A stretch of 64,000 bases of DNA from Edaphochlamys debaryana. Taxonomy: Eukaryota; Chlorophyta; Chlorophyceae; Chlamydomonadales. Below, piece after piece: positions 1 through 11,599 of the stretch. The stretch is taken from NCBI GenBank assembly GCA_016858145.1, contig JAEHOE010000009.1, positions 1,488,001 through 1,552,000 of the forward strand. Direction: 5' to 3'. The translations under genes and the position numbers were made by a program. Positions within the stretch are counted from its first letter, which is position 1, and each line of letters opens with the position of its first letter. Under the pieces are notes generated by a model. That model had not been told where the DNA came from, searched no databases, and saw only the letters and a list, made by a program, of their open reading frames with translations.

Positions 1-285
1 AGGCGGGAGCGCCTGTCGTCGCCGCCGCTGCCCCTGCCGACGGCGGCGGCGCGCGGGGGCTGCTGCCTCCCAGCACGGGGTGGCTCTGGTGGCTGAAGCT
101 GGAGCTGGATCGGGCGTACGGCGGGGCGTGCTCCATGCGGATGCCTGCGGGGGGCGAACAGGGTGCCGTACGGTTACATTAGGTGAAGGAGGTCCTGGGG
201 GTGGGAGCATGGGTTGGCGCTGAAGAAGCTCTTCAATGAAAATTCCGACCAAACGTTTATACGACCCTGCCCGCCCGGTGCCTAC

Positions 286-408
286 CTGTCGACGGCGGCG
301 GTGGTGCGCGACTGCCAGTACAGCAGGACAGCGCAGTAGAACAGCCCCGCCGCCGCTGTCAAGGCTTTGGAGGGCTCCCGGTTGGCGAAGGCGGCTCGTG
401 TGGGGCGG
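286..408 (-). CDS. Possible internal exon with a hydrophobic segment; gene not identified
   Basis: A minus-strand open stretch bounded by a plausible acceptor (TTGCAG just upstream of 408) and a consensus donor (AG|GTAGGC at 286/285). It reads ANREPSKALTAAAGLFYCAV followed by LLYWQSRTTAAV, which looks like a single transmembrane helix. A further acceptor near 160 leads into an open Ser/Pro-rich stretch running off the left edge, so the gene would continue outside the window. Whether it belongs with the PH-like exons at 1670-1938 cannot be decided. No family is recognised; the support is codon-like character plus splice sites only. Confidence 0.3.
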
Positions 409-458
409 CTGCAAGGCCGATACCAGTGGCGTGTCAGAGGCTGCGCCGTCAGGGCTGC

Positions 459-745
459 TGGCGGCGCCGTCAGGGCGGCTGGCAACGCCTTCAGGTTTGC
501 TGGCGGCGCCGTTAGGGCTGCTGGCAACGCCGTCAGGTTTGCTGGCGGCACCGTCAGGGCTGCTGGCGGAGCCGTCAGGGCGGCTGGCAACGCCGTCAGG
601 TTGCTGGCGGCGCCGTCAGGGCTGCTGGCGGCGCCGTTAGGGCTGCTGGCGAAGCCGACAGGGTTGCTGGCGGCGACGTCAGGGCGGCTGGCAACGCCGT
701 CAGGGTTGCTGGCGGCGCTGTCAGGGCTGCTGGCGGCGCTGCCGG
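459..745. repeat. 21-bp minisatellite, about 14 copies
   Basis: Tandem units of the form GCTGCTGGCGGCGCCGTCAGG with variants (GGCAACGCC, GGCGGCACC, start TTTGCTGG or GCGGCTGG). One unit near 600 is 20 bp long, so a reading frame across the array is not kept. It lies just upstream, on the minus strand, of the candidate exon ending at 408, and so is probably intronic or intergenic. Confidence 0.85.
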
Positions 746-1669
746 CGCCAGAGACGTCTCCAGCGCCCCAGCGCCCAGCCACCTATGACGTCGACTCGAT
801 CATCGGCAGAGACTGAGGCAGGAGCACCGATGCCGCATGGCCCGAGGCGACAGGCGTGCCGGGCTGCTGCGAGGGCGTGGCTTCCGCGCGCTGTGGGTCG
901 TCCCAACGAGCCCGCACCGGGCCCACTCGGGCCCACAGGGAGCGCCAGGGTGCAGCTGTACATACAGCCGATGCCCTACGGTCCCGGATGCCAAGCGAGG
1001 GCGAGGGCGCGACGGGGCTGGTCCGACCGCCGCCGCTAGCGCTCGCTGAGCGAGTGGCGTGTCCCGCCGCCGCGCACAGGCAGGGGTGCCTGCCGTCTCC
1101 ACCGCTGCCCGTGCCAACGCCGGCAATGCAGAACTGCAGCTGACGTGCATGCGCCTCCGCCATGGCTCACCCACCGCTGCCCCTTACGGCGGCTGGGCGG
1201 TGTGCGACCGCGCGGGGCGCTTCCGCCCAGCAGGGGTTGGCCCAGCGTACGGCGAGGCCTGCGGACGGGCAGGGTATGCCGTACCAGTACGACAGGGCGC
1301 ATGACAGTGAACTCCCATCTTCCGTAGGCGTTCGTATGGTGCTGCGTGGTGCTATGGTGCTATATCCCCATGGGTGGTCCCCTTCGGACGCCGCGGCCGC
1401 GCATGGACGTTACCCCTCAGCATTCCATCCACGCGGTTCACCTGCCGTCGTGCTCCTTGTATGGCAGATCCAAATGGTACGACGCCACCAGTCACAGGTA
1501 CTGCAGGGCGCCCATCACGTCGTACCTTCAGACGTACAGGCACATGAGTATCGGCACACATGAGCAAGGCTGCGGGGTACAACAGAGAGAGCTGCTCCCC
1601 CCAGTCCGGCCGTACGAGACCCGCCGCCTCGCCCCCAGCCTCCACGGACCCCCGCCCCTCTGCACCCAC

Positions 1670-1938
1670 CTGTCCCGGATGAGCTGCACGCGGGCGTTGA
1701 TGGCAGCCGCCCACTCCCGCGCCTGAGAGGGGTGGAGTGTGGCGCTGGTGAGCCTAGCTCCGGGTGCCAGGTCGGCAACTGGACGGCGCCTTGGCCCCCA
1801 AGCGGGAACCACCCCCTGCCTCCCTCGCCGCCCACCTGCTCGGGCGATGCGGCCGAGAGCGCGAAGTCCTCGCAGCGCCAGGTGTTGGGGTCGGAGCGCG
1901 CCCGCGTGAAGGTGTAGACCATCCACAAACTTGTGGTC
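1670..1938 (-). CDS. Two exons resembling the PH-like C-terminus of a ceramide / sphingoid-base kinase (partial)
   Basis: Exon 1938-1836 reads TTSLWMVYTFTRARSDPNTW then RCEDFALSAASPEQ. Exon 1722-1670 reads AREWAAAINARVQLIRD(R). The splice sites are canonical (CAG before 1938; CAG|GTGGGC at 1836; CTCAG before 1722; AG|GTGGGT at 1670) and the phases agree. The pattern of a Trp-containing strand, 'A-A-S-P-E-Q' and a terminal amphipathic helix with E-W-x-x-x-I is that of a PH-like fold. In ceramide and sphingosine kinases this fold sits directly before the R-P-(K/R)-x-L-L catalytic start. A phase-compatible downstream exon (1258-1175) would begin R-P-R-R-T-L, but the glycine-rich catalytic signature (GGDG) is not seen down to position 1. 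The gene may be broken, or the family assignment may be wrong. Confidence 0.4.
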
Positions 1939-2869
1939 CTGGGGGTGCAGGGGCAAGAGAACCCTTCCATGGTCAGTGCTTGCCCATGTCTCGTTCGTGC
2001 ATGCTAGGGGTCAGTGCTTGCCCATAACCCGCATGCCCATAGCACAGGTCTTGGTCTGAGCACGCGGCCGTCCGTTTAGGGGGCGGGACTCAGAGCTCAA
2101 GTAGTAAGGCAGACTCGAAGTTGCGGCGGATGGGGGGAGGGGCGTGGATGCGCACCAAGGGCAACACCGCATACCAAAGACGACAGTCGTGGGCCGCGCA
2201 GGCCCTCCGCCCTTGCTCCGTGGAAGTGGCATCCGGTGGGGCGCCAGCCGTTCCCGGCGTCCAGCCCTCACCGGCATTCCCTGCCCGAACTGTACTGCCC
2301 AATTGCCAAGCCGCAAGCTACGGCCCGGCCCAGCTTACTAGCTTGTCAAGGGGGCAACCGGCAGCATCATATCGAGACCACGAGTCTCCAAACTCACCCA
2401 GCATGGCCGCGCTCCGCTCCTGTACTGCTCCTGAGCTAGCCATGCCGCAGCATGTCCATGGCTGAGCCGCCCGCGCTCGCCCCCCTGCACAGACACGTGG
2501 ATAAACGCTCTGCCATGTAAGCGAGATAGGGGATGGAGGTGAGGGGAGAGGCTCTTCCTCTTAGACAGTGTGCCAGCCGGGGTACAGACAGTTTGTGCCC
2601 CATTTCCAGCATCCGCGGGAGAGGAGCCAGGCGTTCCCCACTGTGGCCGTTGCCCTCTGCAGAGCGCACTGTGCACCCGGGGCCATCCAAGGGCCGTCGC
2701 ACCCGGGAGCGAGCAGAGAGTCACGGCTGCCTACTGCCCTCCCCAGGCCCCCCTGGTCCTCTTCCTCCTGATCCTTGCCTGGGGACGCACAGCAGTGACC
2801 CAAAGAAAGGTTGGGGTGCAGAAGCAAGCTTAGTGGCCGTGGCGTCAGCCCTCATTGCCCTGTGTGCTT
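1939..2869. other. No gene recognised
   Basis: GC-rich sequence without an open frame that has convincing codon character or splice context. Short words such as the CCGTCCGTTTAGGGG motif near 2070 recur at 10,943 and 17,378, so part of it is probably degraded repeat. Confidence 0.4.
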
Positions 2870-5800
2870 CCCCAAGTAGCTGCGGCACCCTTGTCGTACA
2901 GCTCTTCGACAAGGGCGGCGACACGGGATTGAGCTCATAGGCTGGGGGAGCAGCAGAACGTCCGGGGACATAGGGGCTCGAGCATGAGAGTCACGGGGCT
3001 GGAAGCTGGGGAGGATGGAAGCGAAGGCTAGGGGTCGCTCTGTCTTCTGTGGTGCCGTACAGGTGTTCGACCCAAAGGTTCGACACACTGACATGTCGCA
3101 CCCGGTTCAGCCTGGTTCTTTTTTCAGTCGGTTCAGCCCCGTTCTCCCAGGTGTTGCCGCTCTGCTGCGTGTTCTTTGTGCGAGGGCTACGTACAGGCGG
3201 TGGCCGTGTTGGCGAAAGGCCGGAGAGCGGACAAACTATTTTGTTCCCCGGTTCCAGGCGCTTTGGGCCCCTGCATAGCTTCTTCTTAGCAACGCTGAAT
3301 ACCCTGAAGCCATTGCTGAAGCGTGGGGGCGCACTCCGGTGAAGTTCCTAGTCGGGGCCGCAAGCAGGTGCGGCTGCCCTGCTCATCAACGCAGCGCCCA
3401 GAGATAAGCGCTCAGTAAGGTGATGCCACCGCAAGAGGAGGAGTTGAGCGCGCCCCCAGGGTCGAAGCCTGGCCACAGCCGCAGGCAACGCGCTACTGCC
3501 CAGCGCCCCACCCGCCGCACCCCCCGTGTATGCATAGCGCACCCCTAGCTCAATGAAGATGAGGGCAATGTGGAAGCGCGCTGGCGCGTTCCGGAACGCC
3601 AAGTTCCTAGTCAGGGCACAAAAGGCGCCGCGGCCCCGAGCTGCCCCGAGCCCCGCTCATGGTGCTAGCTAGGCATGCGCAATGCTACGCAAGAGAATAC
3701 TGCAAGCCCCGCCCGTCCCCGCCCGGCGACGCGCTGCTGCCACGCAGCCCGCTGCAGGAGCCTTGCGGCCCAGTTCCCGGCCCCCACTTCGGGTCCCCAG
3801 CCCCTCAACCACCTACCTCTCCAGCCAAAACGGGCACGCTCTGGAGGAAGCGCCCGGCACCGCCTCCCACAGCACAATGCCAGATGCCCTCATGCGCCAC
3901 ACTCTTGAGTCTCAACCCACGCTCCCACCTGCTCCCACCCCCGGCCCCAGAGCCCGCACGGCAATGAGATGCCCGGCGCCCCCCCGCCCACTCCACTTAC
4001 AACCTGCCCGAACTCCTGTCACCTCACAGCGGGCTGCTGGAGACCAGGCTCCCGTGCCCACTGATGACCCGGCCCCGGTGTGAGTCCCTCACCTGCACCC
4101 CAGCCCCCCGTCCCCACAGCACCCCCGCACCGGCGCCACCTAGCTAACCCGCGTGACACGCTTGCTTGGAGCTCAGCTTGCTGAACCCCTCGACGAAGCC
4201 TGCAACCCCACCGAAGCCTCGCGCAGCTGTGGCCTCTGCAGCGCCACCGCACACGCGCAGCCTGCCTCACAGCCTTCCGACAGCATCTCAAACATCGAAA
4301 GCGGCCCGGCCGGCCCCCTTGGCCTTCGCCTCCTGCCGCTGCCCAACCCACCTGCCGCCTCCTGCCGCCGCCCACCCCTTTGCTCCGTTGGTGTCTTCAC
4401 GCCCCACACCAAGCCCAATGGACTCCTGCGCCCAGCCCCCGCACGCACCCGGCCCCCGCACCAACCCTAACGCACCTGTGCGCGTATGTCACCCACGGGC
4501 CCCGATGCTGGCTCGCCGCCCCTTTGCTCCCTTCCTCACCCCACACACAAACCTCATACCGAAAGCTCCGGCTCCGACTCCTTCCCCGCCCCCCTTTCCT
4601 TGCCCGCCGCAACCCCACGCAGCTGTACGGACGCCACCACACTGCTCACTGCCGCAACCCGAACCTGCAGGCATTCCTGGCACCTGCCCCTCGCGGACTC
4701 CCGCGCGGCTCCTGCCCCACAACACCCATAACGCCACGAGCCGAACCCTCCTGCCCCATCTTGATCGCCACGGACGCAAGCGGCACACGGACACGGACAC
4801 CCTCGGACCAAACGGCATCGTCAACTTCGCTTGGCTGTGGTTACACCCCGGTTCCGCCCGCTGCCCCGTGCCTCAGCACCGCCGACCCCATGTGCCGGGT
4901 GGTCACATCGAACGGCCTCAGGTTGGTGGGGTTGGGCAGGGCCTTGCATCCTTGCGCTGCATACTTCCCCGCATCCTTGCACTTCACACATAACTTACAG
5001 CTACTGCACCACACCGCTACCATGGACGCCAAGCGCAACGCACGCCCGCGGCCCAGTCTTGGGATCAAGCCCTATCAGTGGCCCTGGCGTCGACCATGAC
5101 GCCTATCAGTGCCTCACGCAAGGACCGTTGATCTCTCTCGCCAGCCCTCCCGCGTGCGGATTTGCAGCCGCACCGAACACACGCGCACCCCGCACCGACG
5201 CTTGAAGCGCCCGCAACGGCCCCTCCAGGACCCCATTCCCCCGGATCCCCCCCACGATCCCGTTCGATTAGTGCACAGACCTTACCTCCACACACACACA
5301 AACACAACTATCGCTTGCTTGGGCTTACCAGATGTTGCAGGGTCCGCACCTGTCCGCACACCCAACCGCCCTCAACACCCAACCGCTGACGGCGCTACCC
5401 ATGTCCCCCTTGTGGCCTGCACCTCCCCTACGTGATCACTAGCGCTGCAACCGATGTCAACGGCGGTATCAGTTTTTGTAAGACGGTCTTGTGTTGAAAG
5501 CTGAGCGCTGCGCGTACTTTGGGCGCCATCTGGCCGCAAGGAGCCACGGGCAAGGTTTACCCGTATTCAACTCACCGTAATCACCAACTTGAAGCCCTCG
5601 CTCGTTCTCCTCGGCAAGGCCATCCGCTCCTCCTGGCACGCAAAATGGCTGCTCCTCGTCCTCGCGTCTCCTCCCACTCCTCGTGCAGAATAACGCTACG
5701 CTATAGGTTAGCTGTAAGTTTGTGGCAGCGAGGTTGCTGGGCGCGTCGCGAACGGTGGCGTGACATGAGGTGTGTCCAGTTAGAGTAGAACGCAAGCTGG

Positions 5801-6250
5801 ACATCTAGTCCAGTGAGAGTAAGAGTTGAGGTGCTGGGGTGGCCTCCTCGCGGTGCGCCCTCGCGCCGGAGGACGTTCATGTGGCGGTTTGCAGCAGCAC
5901 GAACCCGCCCGGGGAGGCTCCCCCTGCCTCCCTGGCTCGACGCCTGCGCGAACCCCTTGAGCCATACCCCGTCGACGTTGATCCCCCTCACCCCACCCCC
6001 CCTTTCCCCCATTCTGCAGGAGGCTGAATCGACTTCCACAAGCCCACAAGTGCACTCCACCCCTCACCATGCCGCACGTGCGTACCGCACCTCCACCGCC
6101 AAGGCCGGAGCGGGACTGCGCGCTGTCTGCCGCAACCTGGAGCCCTCATGGTGCTCCGCGAGCTAACTTGAAGCCCCGCCAGTACCGCAGTTGCGGGCAG
6201 GGGACGGCGCGGCTCGCCTCCTGCCCCCGGCCCGCCCCAGCCCCAGACCT
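2870..6250. repeat. Diverged dispersed repeat block, copy A
   Basis: This block is collinear with 12,235-16,280. Shared anchors are: GTGCCGTACAGGTGTTCGAC with the following CAAAGGTTCGACACACT (3051 vs 12,419); CAGGCGCTTTGGGCCCCTGC (3256 vs 12,606); the CGCGCTACTGCCC word (3489 vs 12,867); a GCCCCGATGCTG context (4499 vs 14,556); CCACGGACGCAAGCGGCAC (4769 vs 14,983); and CTCCTCGGCAAGGCC (5610 vs 15,753). The copies differ by many substitutions and indels. No terminal inverted repeats, integrase or reverse transcriptase frames were found. Proline-rich open frames occur on both strands, but this is expected in such GC-rich DNA and they are not conserved between copies. Confidence 0.75.
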
Positions 6251-6563
6251 GCCCAGAAGCCGACCTACCGGTACCCCCCAAGCCATTCCTGGCCGGCAGG
6301 TCGATGGGGCGAACCCTGTGCCGGCATTCGATGAAAGCCGAGGTGGCTCAGGGCATGAGATAGAGTCCGTCCGGCCCTGACTTTGGAGCTCGGAGGGTGT
6401 CGAGGAGCGGGCCGTGAACGCCGTGAACCTTCACGGCCGTGAGATCTCGGTGGAAGCGCCTCGCACCTGCAGAGCTGCATGCAGAGAGCAGGACACAGGT
6501 GCCTGCATAACGCATACTTGACGCTCGCGTGTTGTGGGTCGTGCCACAACGCCCTCGCTTGCC

Positions 6564-9500
6564 ATGGCCTTGCACCGCGCGACCGTTCCGCTCGGCAGCG
6601 CGACGGCCGGCGACGTGCACGGCCGCCGCCGCGTCAACTCCAACTGGATCTGTCGCAATGCGGGCGGCAACGTCAAGGTGAGGAGGCCCCTTGGGAGCGT
6701 CGGAGAGCGCGGAAACCCGTCTTGTCCCGGGGACCCTACTCGAGGGGGACCCTTCTTGAGCCGGCCGCCTCCTCCTCCTGCCCCCGGGGCTGCGCCGGTG
6801 ACCTGCTTGCGTGCCGGCCGAGTGGGCCCTTGCTCGCATGCCGGCCGCAAGCGTCAAACCGTGCACCCAACTCGTCTTAGCGCTGTTACTGCGCTTGCAG
6901 GTCGAGGACGGCGTGGCGGTGTTTGAGGGCGACAGCGCTGCGTCGGTGCAGCGGGGGGCGGAGCTGCTGCGGGATCAGCTGGAGGCGGCCAAGCGGCTGG
7001 GTGGGGGAGGGGGCCTGCATGCAGGCGGTGTAGCTGGGGCGTGGTTTCTCTGCGTGGGGAACTGCTATGAGGGCATGAGGGGCCGGTGGGCACGGCCGGG
7101 CGTGATTGCTCTGCGTGGGGGATGCTCGGAGGGAGCGTGGGAGGTCGCTGCAGACAGGGGAACTAACCCAGCCACCTCCGCCTTTCCCTGCATGCCCGAA
7201 GAAGAGGGAACTAACCCATCTCCGGCTTTCCCCTGCACGCAGCGAGCCCCGCCTAACCGCACCCCCTGAGGGTCGACAAGCTGCTCATGCCGTCCGCCTA
7301 CGGGCCGGAACCCAGGGCCGTGCGCTTCCAGCCAAAGGCCGGTGAGCGGGAGGATGGGGCATAATGTCTTGAGGAAGAGCGGAGGCCCCTCCATGCACCG
7401 GCGGCAGAGGCATGGCATGAGACGGGGGCAATCAATATATCGTCAAGGCCCCTTCGCGCAACCCTGCTGCCCCTCGCCCTCGCGGCCCTCACGCAGCCTA
7501 CTATGATGAGACCTCGGCGGCCGGCACCCGCAGGCGCGAGCAGCAGTACGTCCTGGCACCGGCCTCCGCCGGTGGCGCCGCTGGCGGCTCTGCGGGGGCG
7601 GCGCTCCCCAAGACGCGGGTGCGGTGGCGGGCGGGGGAAGGGCTTGGGTTATGGGAATTTCAGTTCCCGTTACCTTGGAGGCAAGCTGGTGGATGTGCTA
7701 TGTCAGGGCACACGCACACCCCTTGCACACCCCTTGCACCCCGCCCCTCGCAGCTGGGCGCTTTCTTCACGGCAGGAGACGCCGCCCTCGAGCCCACGGG
7801 GCCCCTAGCGGCGGAGTTGTCGGCGGCGGCGCGCACCGCCGCCGCCCACACGCCCCGCTTCTCGGCCCTCAAGCTGATGTTCAACCCGGGTAGGTGGATT
7901 GGGCCTGCGCGGGTTGCAACCTGCGAGGCCACAGCGCAGTATCTGAATCCGCCTCCTCCCATGGCCAAGCAACCTCGGCTAGCTCATCCTGTGTGTCATC
8001 CTCGCCTTTACTCCCCTTACTTCCGTCCCCCGCCTCCTTCCCCGCCCTCCCTGGCCCTCCCAGGCAAGCAGCTCTTCTTCAACCTGCCCTCCACGGGCCT
8101 CGTCACGTTGGGGCAGCTGCAGGTAGGCAGACCTAGGACGTGAGCTTGACGGACGGACGAAAGGCCCTTGCATCTCGACGTTCACGCCTTCGTTGGTCGC
8201 TTGTGACCGCCCCGCCCCGTCCCACACACCCCTGCCCACGGCACCCCCAGGACGTGGGCTTGACGGAGGGCCGCTCCCAGACCACCTTCTCCAACTCCTT
8301 CCCCGCTCGCCTGCTGGGACCGATGCAGACTGCTGCCGCTGCCGGGCCCCGACGGAGGCATGGGCCTCAAGGCCGCCGGGACGCGCTCCGCCGCCACCGT
8401 GCACGTGATCGACCAGGTGTGCGCGTACGGCACCGTACCCGTACGGCAGCGTGCTCCGCCGAGATCACCTACCTGCGCCCCGCCTGCCTTCCCCTCACGC
8501 CCCGACCGCTGAACCCATCCCGCCGCGAACCCTCTATCTCCCCAGCGCCTCAACATTCACTACAAGGTGGTCCTGGGCTTCGAGGGCGAGTTAGCGGGGC
8601 GGGGTGGCCCAGTCCCGAGGATCTGTGCCAGACCAGGAAGCGTGTTGGCGCCGCGAGGGGCTGAGAAGCCCTGACCCCATATGCGCCTTCTCCACCCTGT
8701 CTCTGTGTGTCCCAGTCATGGTGGCATTAATTTATGCCGCCCTGAATGCCTGGGGTCCTTCCCCTACCTCCGCCCCCCATGGACCTCCCCCTCCCCCGTG
8801 CGCCCGCACGCAGGCGCGCGGTGCTGCGGCGCGTGGAGTCTTCCCTCAGCCGCTTCCACTTCACGGTGCTGCTGGGCGGACCGCTGCAGCTGGACCTGAG
8901 GGCCAAGCTCGTGGGAAAGCACGCCGACTGGCAGGTTAGCGCAAAGCAAGGCGCTGGGTGGTATTATCGGGGTGCAGCAACCATTGGCGAGCACCAGCAT
9001 GAGATTAAAGCCCAGGGGCTCGAGGGCGGGACGGGCATCCTCGCTCGGGCCCTCCTCACCTGAGCAAACTTTCCCTAAATCTACCGGTATCCCATGCGAG
9101 CCCCGCCCACCTGCCGCCGCCCCACCTATCAGTACCCACCCCCCTCCCCCACAGGACGAGGGCGCCCAGGCGGTGGCGCGGGCGGTGGTGGCTGCGTGCG
9201 GCGGCACGCCCCAGGGCTACGCGGCCTTCGTGGCGGCCCGGGGGCGGGGCCTGCTGCCGCCCGACCTGCGCCTGGACACGGCGCGGCGCAAGACCAAGAC
9301 GGCGTACGAGGGGAGCCTGGCGGTGAGCGAGCGGAACGGATACCGATAAGAAGGAGGGACGGGTGCCCACGGCTGGTGTGCGCGGCTGGCCGGGCTGGCT
9401 TGGGGGCGGGGGCTGGGCGTTCGCGCTGCACGAGAGAGTGCCGAGTCATGCAAGGGGTGGGCCTGCCTCATGTGCAATTGCGTGCCAAGGCGGTGACGGC

Positions 9501-10031
9501 GGCGGCTGGGCCTGCCCGTGCATGCGCGTGCCCCCGCCCAGGTGGGCGGCGGGCGCGGCCCCGTGCCGCTGCGGCTGGAGGTGGAGGAGGTGGAGGACGA
9601 GGCGGGGGTCCACACCGAGGTGACGGGTGAGTGCTGTGCCTGGGCCTGCGCGGGGCAGGATGCATGGTGCGCGCCATCCACAGGCGCTCGCCGCAGCTCC
9701 GACGCTCCGTGCGGACCTCAAGAGGCACGACCTCTTGGCGGGGGGCTCGTGGCTCTCGAGACTGCCAACTATATGCTCTCCCTCGCCCACCGTGTGGTGT
9801 CTGTCTCCTCGCTTTCTCTCCACGGCAGGGTCGCTCCCGGAGGTGGACGCCGAGCTGGCGCAGCTCCTGCTGCAGGCAACGGCTGGCGGCGGCGGCGGCA
9901 GAGGCGGAGGCGGAGGCGGAGGCGGGAGCGCGCTGTGCGGGCCCGAGTGGGCGGCGGGGGCGCTGCAGGCGGCGGCGGCGTTCGCGGATGCGGCCAACGC
10001 CGCTCTGGCGCTGGCGGGGAGTGAGGCGTGA
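6564..10031 (+). CDS. Twelve-exon gene, unknown function, one apparent frame break
   Basis: The model starts at ATG 6564 (MALHRATVPLGSATAGDVHG) and ends at TGA 10,031. Exons: 6564-6677, 6901-~7040, ~7271-7341, 7497-7618, 7754-7889, 8064-8122, 8251-8416, 8546-8589, 8814-8934, 9155-9322, 9542-9626, 9829-10031. All introns are GT-AG and the phases agree, except inside exon 7. The predicted product is about 475 residues. Segments with normal globular character include KLMFNPGKQLFFNLPSTGLV, RLNIHYKVVLGFEGE and RFHFTVLLGGPLQLDLRAKL, i.e. alternating strand-like stretches. The C-terminal exon is Gly/Ala-rich. In exon 7 the frame entering at 8251 (DVGLTEGRSQTTFSNSFPAR) must shift by one base near 8315-8330 to reach the frame of GMGLKAAGTRSAATVHVIDQ. 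No family is recognised. The second and third exon borders are uncertain. Confidence 0.7.
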
Positions 10032-10593
10032 GCTGTAAGCTGCATGCTGCACCCACGCAAAAATAACTGCAACGCAACTCGAGCAAGCCCTCCGGAATGC
10101 AGGCTGGTGGCGGCCAGGGTCGAGGATTCCTGGGGAGCCGAAGGGCTCGGGGCAGGATTTCTGGCAACCATCGACGTTCGTTGCGGCTACTCAAGTGCTT
10201 CCGAATGGGCCCGTGTGTGTGTGAGTGCCGTCCGTGCCAAAAGCTGAGCGGGTAGGTGTGCCAGAAGCGTACAAGAGGTGCTGTCATAACACCGCCGGAT
10301 GCCAACCAGGGCTGCCAGCCCTGGCCCGGGTGCTACATACAAGCAAGAGACTGTGGAGGGCCCCTCGCTCCACAGTCCGGGGCGCTTGTTGTGGCTCACA
10401 TCCCTTTGGCCCACAGAGGGTGACGGCAGAGGGTGGCGACGAGAGGGTGGCGGCGAAAGGGTGGCGGCGCCGTTTGGCTCTGGCGGGCGGACATTCTGGG
10501 ATGCCTCCGGCTCGTCCGGAGGGCATGGGGTGAAGTTATCTGGAGGGATGCATGTGTGTGCCCCCGTCCGGGCAGCCCGTCCGGGCGGCCCCA

Positions 10594-10598
10594 TGTAA
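10594..10598 (+). terminator. Candidate TGTAA poly(A) signal for the gene ending at 10,031
   Basis: TGTAA is the usual polyadenylation signal in Chlamydomonas-type algae. One copy lies about 560 bases after the stop. Another (10,034-10,038) directly follows the stop codon and is probably too close to serve. Confidence 0.35.
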
Positions 10599-10779
10599 GT
10601 CCCTGTGTGCGTCCTAACAAGCAATGGGCTGTGGACGGGGGTTGGTCGGTGGTCTTAGGAGCTGAGCAGCCTGTGCTGTCTGGGGGACGGTCTTTGGCAG
10701 GGGCGGTCCGCAACAAACAACAGCTGGCCGGGGCTGACTGGGAACGGGGGCCCGTGCAAGGTGATGAGTCAGAGGCTCA

Positions 10780-11310
10780 CGCCGACCGCATCCCCGTCGC
10801 GCATCCCCACAGCGTGGCGCGGGCCGAAATGCTTAATGGCTGCGAAGGCCACACCACGTAACCAGCGCCTGCAGCCTGCCCGCCGGCCGCTCCACCCCAT
10901 CGCCTGAACTGAACCGCTTAGAGCACCCTGAGTCCCGTGTCCGTCCGTTTAGGGGCAGTGACAACTGCCGGTTGTGAGGAATGGTTGCAATACGCATGAA
11001 ACGTCCTGAGCAGCACTGGGGCGGTGCTCCGGCCGCCGCAGAGGATGCGCACTCCCCTGTGTCGGCGGCCTGGTGTCTCCGGCGGGCGGGCCGCCGGACG
11101 GCACCCCTCGTCGCTGATACTGGAATGGGGAGGAAGAGCGGGAGTTGTAGACGTTGGGCCCCTTCTTATCCAGCTCATCCCGCAACAGGAGGGTTCGGGT
11201 TCGAGCGAAGGCCTGTACGCACCGGGCACAGAACCACCATTGCGTCATGCGTGCCCCCCTTGTCCCGCGACTCAACCTCCTGACCCAGGTCCTGTCTGAC
11301 AGCTGAGAAA
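10780..11310. repeat. Dispersed repeat, copy 1 (partner at 17,150-17,560)
   Basis: It shares with 17,220-17,545 the words GGCTGCGAAGG, GTCCGTCCGTTT, GGGGCAGTGACAACTGCCG, CAATACGCATG, and CTGAGCAGCACTGGGGCGGT followed by GCTCCGGCCGCCGCAGA. Order and orientation are the same and spacing is about 6.45 kb. No coding content is recognised. Confidence 0.75.
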
Positions 11311-11599
11311 TCTATCAGGGACCCACCTAGCTTGCCAGCTAGCAAGGGGAACAGCCGCTCTTGCCTTGGTAGTCAGCAATCCTTCACTCAGCTCCGACCG
11401 CCGCTGGAGAGGCCGCGCCGCTGCAGTCGAGCTCCAAGCTGCCCGTGACCGCCCGCGTGCACACGTGCCGGCACACTCCCGCTCCGCACGTGGGCAAAGG
11501 CGGCGGGGAAGGGCGGGGCGCCCAGGCCGTTGTCGGCCGGAGCAGGGTCACCGGTACGGGGGCAGGTCCAGGGCTGGGGCGGGGGCCTCCCGCTGCTTT

